From Bradyrhizobium elkanii USDA 76 (GTDB lineage Bacteria > Pseudomonadota > Alphaproteobacteria > Rhizobiales > Xanthobacteraceae), in the NCBI RefSeq assembly GCF_023278185.1, contig NZ_CP066356.1:186001-250000 (forward strand): DNA of 64,000 nt. Reading direction: 5' to 3'. The position numbers and the translations under genes are program-made. The notes below the pieces were generated by a model. The model worked only from the letters and a program-made list of their open reading frames with translations, ran no database searches and was not told the DNA's origin. Position 1 is the stretch's first letter; every line of letters starts with the position of its first letter. This document shows, one piece after another, positions 59,855 to 64,000 of the stretch.

Positions 59855-59863
59855 TCGGAAACC

Positions 59864-61444
59864 TCACTCCAGCATCTTCCTGAGCTCCGCCTTCGCGACC
59901 TTCTCCAGCGTCGAGCGCGGCATCTCGTCGACGAAGCGGATTTCGCGCGGCACCTTGAAGTCCGCGAGCGCGGCGCGGCAGGCGGTCATGACGTTGTCGT
60001 GCAAATCGGCGGGCAGGGCGGCGACGCCGGCTTGCGGGATGATGAAGACGACGGGCACCTCGTCCAGCATCGGGTGCTTCTTCGCCACCACCGCGGCCTC
60101 GCGCACGCCCGGCACCACCGCGATCACCTGCTCGATCTCGGAGGCCGCGACATTCTCGCCGCCGACCTTGAGCATGTCCTTGGAGCGATCGCCGAACTTG
60201 ATGTAGCCGCGCTCCAGCATCGTGACGCGGTCGCCGGTGATGAAATAGCCGTGCTCGTCAAAGCTCTCGCGCGTCGCCTTCTCGTTGTGCAGATATTCGG
60301 CGAACAGCGACAGGCCGGGAATGCCCTTGATCAGCAGGTTGCCGGTCTCGCCGACGCCGGTCGGTGTGCCGTCATCGTTGGTGATGCGGATTTCGTATTC
60401 CGGCGCGGCGCGTCCGATCGACATCGGCGTGTTGGGCTGATCGACCTCGCCGATGATGCCGTGCGTGATGGTCTCGGTCATGCCCCACCAGCCGATGATC
60501 TTGATGCCGAAAACGCCGAAGGCAGGCGGCTCGTTCACGGCGGTGCCCCAGAGCCGGAACTTGTGATTCCTCGGCACCTCGTGCTCCAGCAGCGCCTTCA
60601 TGCAGAACGGGATCGTCGAGGTCCAGGTCGAGCCGTGCTCCAGCGCCACCGGCCAGAAGCGGCTCGCCGAGAAGCGCGGCTGGATCACGCAGGTCGCTCC
60701 GACCCACAGGCTCGCCAGCATCGAATAGGCCAGCGCGTTGGTGTGAAACAGCGGCAGATAGGTCTGGTGCACGTCAAGGGCGTGCAGGTCCTGATGCGCG
60801 GCGTTGATCTTGGCGCCCCACAGCGCGTTGGCGTGGGTCCACAGCACCGCCTTCGGCCGCGACGTGGTGCCGGAGGTGTATTGCACGCTGCAAGGGGCGA
60901 GCGGATCGGTCGGGCGACGCGGCCGGTCGGCGCCGTCGGCAGACAGCGCCTCGAAACTGTCGCCGCGCGCGGGCGGCTGTGCCGGCGCTTGCCCGGCGTC
61001 GTGCGAGGTCACCGCGATCCAGCGCAGGCCCTTGCAGTTGGCTGATATCAGCTCGGCATAGGCCGGCTGGGTGATCGCGGCGACCGCGCCGCAATGGCCG
61101 GCAAAATATTCGATCTCGGCCGCGGCCGAGCGGGTGTTGGTGGTGACGGCGATGGCGCCGAGCTCGACGCAGGCGAACCACGACATGATCGCCTCGATGC
61201 AATTGTCGAGATGGATCAGGACATAGTCGCCCTGCCGGATGCCGCGCTTCGCAAGGCCCGCAGCGAGCGCGCCGACGCGCTCGTGGAATTCGCCGTAGCT
61301 CCAGCGCCGCGCCGGCGCGTCGAACGGCGCCCAGATCAGGAATGGATGATCGCGGCGCACCTCGGCACGCATTTTGAGCAGCCATGGCACATCGAGTCCC
61401 GCAAACGGTCCCACGACGCCCGGCACTGCTTTTGAATTGTTCAT
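59864..61444 (-). CDS. AMP-forming acyl-CoA synthetase
   Basis: 526 residues, ANL superfamily. YTSGTTSRPKAVLWTH, WGMTETITHG, DRSKDMLKVGGENVAASE and the catalytic Lys in RSTLEKVAKAELRK near the end. Similar to crotonobetaine/carnitine-CoA ligase-type enzymes; substrate unknown. Start ATG 61442-61444 with GGGAGGACAT upstream; in-frame sequence further upstream has no homology. Opposite to the P450 gene. Confidence 0.88.
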   Translation of the reverse strand: MNNSKAVPGVVGPFAGLDVPWLLKMRAEVRRDHPFLIWAPFDAPARRWSYGEFHERVGALAAGLAKRGIRQGDYVLIHLDNCIEAIMSWFACVELGAIAVTTNTRSAAAEIEYFAGHCGAVAAITQPAYAELISANCKGLRWIAVTSHDAGQAPAQPPARGDSFEALSADGADRPRRPTDPLAPCSVQYTSGTTSRPKAVLWTHANALWGAKINAAHQDLHALDVHQTYLPLFHTNALAYSMLASLWVGATCVIQPRFSASRFWPVALEHGSTWTSTIPFCMKALLEHEVPRNHKFRLWGTAVNEPPAFGVFGIKIIGWWGMTETITHGIIGEVDQPNTPMSIGRAAPEYEIRITNDDGTPTGVGETGNLLIKGIPGLSLFAEYLHNEKATRESFDEHGYFITGDRVTMLERGYIKFGDRSKDMLKVGGENVAASEIEQVIAVVPGVREAAVVAKKHPMLDEVPVVFIIPQAGVAALPADLHDNVMTACRAALADFKVPREIRFVDEMPRSTLEKVAKAELRKMLE

Positions 61445-61653
61445 ATGTCCTCCCGCGCGGCCTTGTCGGCCGCCATTGGTCTTGGTTGGGAGCAGTTCTG
61501 CCATCGGCGTGCGCCGAGAGCAAATCGGGATTTGCAAAGCGGTTTTGCGCTGAAGCTGTCTGTTCCGCCGCGCGGAAGAGATCGACTTGTTCGCGGCATC
61601 CGTCATCGGGCGCGCATTCGCACGCCACGCCGGCTCGCAATGACGATCGAAAG

Positions 61654-62073
61654 CTAGGTCGCGTCCTTCTCGTACGACGAGATCTCGATCAGGCTGCCGT
61701 CGGGGTCGCGGCAATAGACCGAGCGCAGCGTGCCGCGCGCGCCTTGCTTGGCCACCGGGCCTTCCTCGATCCTGACACCATTGGCCTTCAGATGCGCGAC
61801 CACTTCCTCGGGCGTGCTCGAGGTGAGGAAGCAGAGATCGTCGCTGCCGGCCGCCTCGTGATCGGCGGTGAACCAGTCCACCTTGTCGGCATCGCGCGGC
61901 CGCACATTGATCTTCTGGTTGCCGAACACCAGTGAGGTGCGCGGCGTCTTGCCCTTGCCGGCGTCGAACACCTTCACCTCCATGCCGAGGATCCTGCTGT
62001 ACCAGGCAACCGAGCGCACGACATCGGTGACGTTGATCACGAGATGGTCGAGCCCATTCACCTTGACGGACAT
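61654..62073 (-). CDS. VOC-family protein (glyoxalase-like)
   Basis: 139 residues, vicinal-oxygen-chelate fold: LDHLVINVTDV at the start gives the first metal His, and YCRDPDGSLIEISSYE the last Glu. Could be a dioxygenase or an isomerase. ATG 62071-62073. Upstream of, and in the same direction as, the acyl-CoA synthetase (209 bases apart). Confidence 0.85.
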   Translation of the reverse strand: MSVKVNGLDHLVINVTDVVRSVAWYSRILGMEVKVFDAGKGKTPRTSLVFGNQKINVRPRDADKVDWFTADHEAAGSDDLCFLTSSTPEEVVAHLKANGVRIEEGPVAKQGARGTLRSVYCRDPDGSLIEISSYEKDAT

Positions 62074-62094
62074 GATCGATCCTTTTCGGTCCAG

Positions 62095-62133
62095 AGTGCT
62101 TTCGAGCGATGTGGTCGCCGGTTCTGGTGCGAT
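62095..62133. repeat. Degenerate family B repeat
   Basis: AGTGCTTTCGAGCGATGTGG ... CCGGTTCTGGTGCGA, a decayed copy of 10073-10117; the terminal GAAAACGC arm is lost. In the divergent gap before the Bug-type gene. Confidence 0.45.
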
Positions 62134-62277
62134 CAGAGCCGCAGCTTAGTCTTTCGTCGCGGTCGGCGGCGCACGTGTCGCACTGGCCGCTTCAGGCATT
62201 GTTTGTTAAAACCGCGCCGCACGCAACGCAACAGAAACGGGCAGGGCGCCAAACCCTGCTGGATTGGGAGAAACTTC

Positions 62278-63249
62278 ATGATTTCACGCCGTACCGCGCT
62301 GGGCCTGATCGGGTCGGGGATTTCGACATTTGCGATCGGCCGCGCTTCCGCTGCCGACTATCCGGCGCGGCCGGTGCGCTGGATCGTGGGTTATCCGCCG
62401 GGCGGCGCCACCGACATCATCGCGCGCCTGGTCGGGCAGCGGCTGTCGGAGAGGCTCGGGCAGCAATTCGTGATCGAGAACAAGCCGGGCGCCGGCAACA
62501 ATATCGGCACCGAGGCGGCGATCAACGCCGAGCCGGACGGCTACACCGTGCTGCTGGTCAATCCGGCCAATTACATCAACGCTTCGCTCTACGCCAATCT
62601 GAAGTTCAACTTCGTGCGCGACGTCGCGCCGGTTGCTTCCTTCAATCGCGTGCCGAACGTGATGACCGTCAACAAGGACGTGCCGGCCAAGACCGTCGCC
62701 GAGTTCATCGAATATGTGAAGGCCAATCCCGGCAAGGTGAACATGGCCTCTTCCGGTAACGGCACCTCGGTGCATCTCTCCGGCGAGATGTTCATGGCGA
62801 TGACCGGCTGCAAGATGCAGCACGTGCCGTATCGCGGCGCCGCGCCCGCGATCACCGACATGCTCGGCGGCCAGGTGCAAGTGATCTTCGACAACATGCC
62901 CTCGATCATCCAGCACATCCGCTCCGGCGCGCTGCGCGCGCTGGCGGTGACGTCAACCGAGCGATCCTCGCAACTGCCGGACGTTCCGTCGGTCGCCGAG
63001 ACCGTGAAGGGCTACGAAGCGAGCGCGCTGTTTGGCATGGGCGCGCCGAAGAACATGCCGAAGGAAGTTATCGCCAAGCTCAACACCGAGATCAACGCCG
63101 TGCTCGCCGAACCCGACATGAAGAAGCGTCTGGTCGAGCTCGGCGGCGATCCGCTGATCCAGACGCCGGAAGCCTTCGGCAACGATATCAAGGCCGAAAC
63201 CGACAAGTGGAAGAAGGTCGTCGAGTTCGCCGGCCTCAAGGTCGAGTAG
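62278..63249 (+). CDS. Bug-family tripartite tricarboxylate transporter substrate-binding protein
   Basis: 323 residues, periplasmic, TctC type. Signal sequence with twin Arg (MISRRTALGLIGSGISTFAI), mature part starting ADYPARPVRWIVGYPPGGATD; GAGNNIGTEAA and PYRGAAPAITDMLGGQVQV are family hallmarks. Binds carboxylates or aromatic acids for uptake by TctAB-type partners, which are not adjacent. ATG 62278 after GGGAGAAACTTC. Confidence 0.92.
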   Translation: MISRRTALGLIGSGISTFAIGRASAADYPARPVRWIVGYPPGGATDIIARLVGQRLSERLGQQFVIENKPGAGNNIGTEAAINAEPDGYTVLLVNPANYINASLYANLKFNFVRDVAPVASFNRVPNVMTVNKDVPAKTVAEFIEYVKANPGKVNMASSGNGTSVHLSGEMFMAMTGCKMQHVPYRGAAPAITDMLGGQVQVIFDNMPSIIQHIRSGALRALAVTSTERSSQLPDVPSVAETVKGYEASALFGMGAPKNMPKEVIAKLNTEINAVLAEPDMKKRLVELGGDPLIQTPEAFGNDIKAETDKWKKVVEFAGLKVE

Positions 63250-63403
63250 ACGTCGCAAGAGGCGCGATGCTGGATCGCGCGGGACAAATGTGGCCCGCGT
63301 GGTGCAGTCAAGTTCGTCGGCCTTGACGCGGAATAAATTGACGTTCAGGAACCTTATCAAAGATGCCGCACCTGACTAACTGCGGCATCCGAGGAGCCGG
63401 ATC

Positions 63404-63691
63404 ATGCGCGCATCGGGATTGGCAATGCTTGTTCTGGGAACGATGACGCTCGCCGGCGCGGCGAGTATCACGCCCGCTTCCGCCGATCCGTATGACTACC
63501 CATGGTGTGCGCAGGGCCCGAGCCTGGGCTACCCCGGCGAATGCGCCTACCGAACCTACGAGCAGTGTCTCGCGAGCGTGTCGGGCCGCTATCTCTATTG
63601 CGGCGAAAATCCGCGCTTCCTGTTCAGCGAACCGCCGCCGCCACCACCGCGCCGCTATCAGCGCCGGCACCGGACCGTTTATCCCGACTAG
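63404..63691 (+). CDS. DUF3551 family small secreted protein
   Basis: 95 residues. Signal peptide, cleavage after ASA, then DPYDYPWCAQGPSLGYPGECA and a Cys-containing YEQCLASVSGRYLYCGENP, the DUF3551 pattern common in Bradyrhizobium, with a Pro-rich and Arg-rich tail. Function unknown. ATG 63404. Confidence 0.85.
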   Translation: MRASGLAMLVLGTMTLAGAASITPASADPYDYPWCAQGPSLGYPGECAYRTYEQCLASVSGRYLYCGENPRFLFSEPPPPPPRRYQRRHRTVYPD

Positions 63692-63785
63692 TGTTGCGGC
63701 ATCACCGCAAGGCGGTCTGTCCCCACCATTCCTGACCTTCGTCCCCGCGCCGGGTCCATCCTGACGCGATCGTGAAGCCGCGCGC

Positions 63786-63830
63786 TTGACGTCGCGCCGT
63801 TTGCGCCTATACTAAACCACATGGTTAAGT
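63786..63830 (+). promoter_or_regulatory. ArsR promoter with operator over the start codon
   Basis: TTGACG (63786-63791), 16-bp spacer, TATACT (63808-63813), so transcription should start at about 63820, essentially the A of the ATG. ACTAAACCA-CA-TGGTTAAGT (63811-63830) is a near-perfect palindrome across the ATG (one mismatch) and covers the -10, fitting autorepression. Confidence 0.6.
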
Positions 63831-64000
63831 ATCAAGACGAGACGCTGGACCGCACCTTTGCGGCGCTTTCCGATCCCACCCGCCGCGCCCTGCTGGCGCG
63901 GCTCGGCGAGCAGGACAGCCTGTCGGTGAGCGAGCTGGCGCAGCCGTTCGCGATATCGTTGCCGGCGATCATGAAGCATCTCGACGTGCTCACCGATGCG
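63821..64000 (+). CDS. ArsR-family regulator, N-terminal part (cut by window edge)
   Basis: First 60 residues of a gene that runs off the right edge. MVKYQDETLDRTFAALSDPT then RRALLARL and SVSELAQPFAISLPAIMKHL is the SmtB/ArsR winged helix; the SDPTRRALL start is typical of the group paired with an SRPBCC (AHSA1) protein. No metal-binding Cys is visible in this part. See the operator note. Confidence 0.88.
   Translation, partial: MVKYQDETLDRTFAALSDPTRRALLARLGEQDSLSVSELAQPFAISLPAIMKHLDVLTDA

Overview
The window is a high-GC alphaproteobacterial chromosome segment that looks like Bradyrhizobium or a close Nitrobacteraceae relative. This rests on recognised gene families and gene order (praR-lnt-corC-ybeY-phoH-miaB; fur-rimI-tsaB-nfuA-trpS-murJ; murA-gyrB-recF-dnaN-dnaA-rpsT), a DUF3551 protein, two FixK2/FNR-like boxes, and many dispersed intergenic palindromes of the kind seen in that genus. 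Species cannot be fixed by reading alone. No tRNA, rRNA, CRISPR array or prophage was found.

Layout. (1) 1-13462, almost all minus strand: start of an M20 peptidase, then a housekeeping block for envelope (lnt, murJ), RNA and translation (ybeY, phoH, miaB, rimI, tsaB, trpS), metal and Fe-S handling (fur, nfuA) and a universal stress protein. (2) 13722-16200: adenosine kinase, then a complete IS481-family insertion sequence sitting in the loop of a palindromic intergenic repeat. (3) 16203-37904: mixed metabolic and accessory genes, namely two AMP-forming or serine-hydrolase enzymes, gabD, a secreted c-type cytochrome behind a FixK-like box, a divergent GntR / solute-binding protein / FAD oxidoreductase module, enoyl-CoA hydratase, purC, pirin, a GNAT-AraC pair, a deaminase, a PrpD-like protein and a FUSC transporter, with two gene remnants (BON and DUF1254). 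(4) 37901-49251, minus strand: MATE pump, murA, gyrB, recF, dnaN, dnaA, then a 1.2-kb AT-richer gap and rpsT. (5) 49625-64000: msrA, a polysaccharide-export lipoprotein, two alpha/beta hydrolases, an isoquinoline-oxidoreductase-type molybdenum hydroxylase (two subunits), an HD-GYP protein with a degenerate receiver, a cytochrome P450, an acyl-CoA synthetase, a VOC protein, a Bug-type binding protein, a DUF3551 protein and the start of an ArsR regulator.

How it fits together. The replication genes recF-dnaN-dnaA lie with gyrB and the wall enzyme murA. The accessory stretches suggest a soil heterotroph taking up and oxidising small organic compounds. Most unusual points: MurA has Asp where the catalytic Cys is expected; the ArsR gene has a good promoter placing its start at the ATG and a palindrome over the start codon; the IS carries tandem 25-bp units at both ends; and two FixK-like boxes precede a cytochrome and a small secreted protein. 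I found no clearly new multi-gene defence or secretion system.
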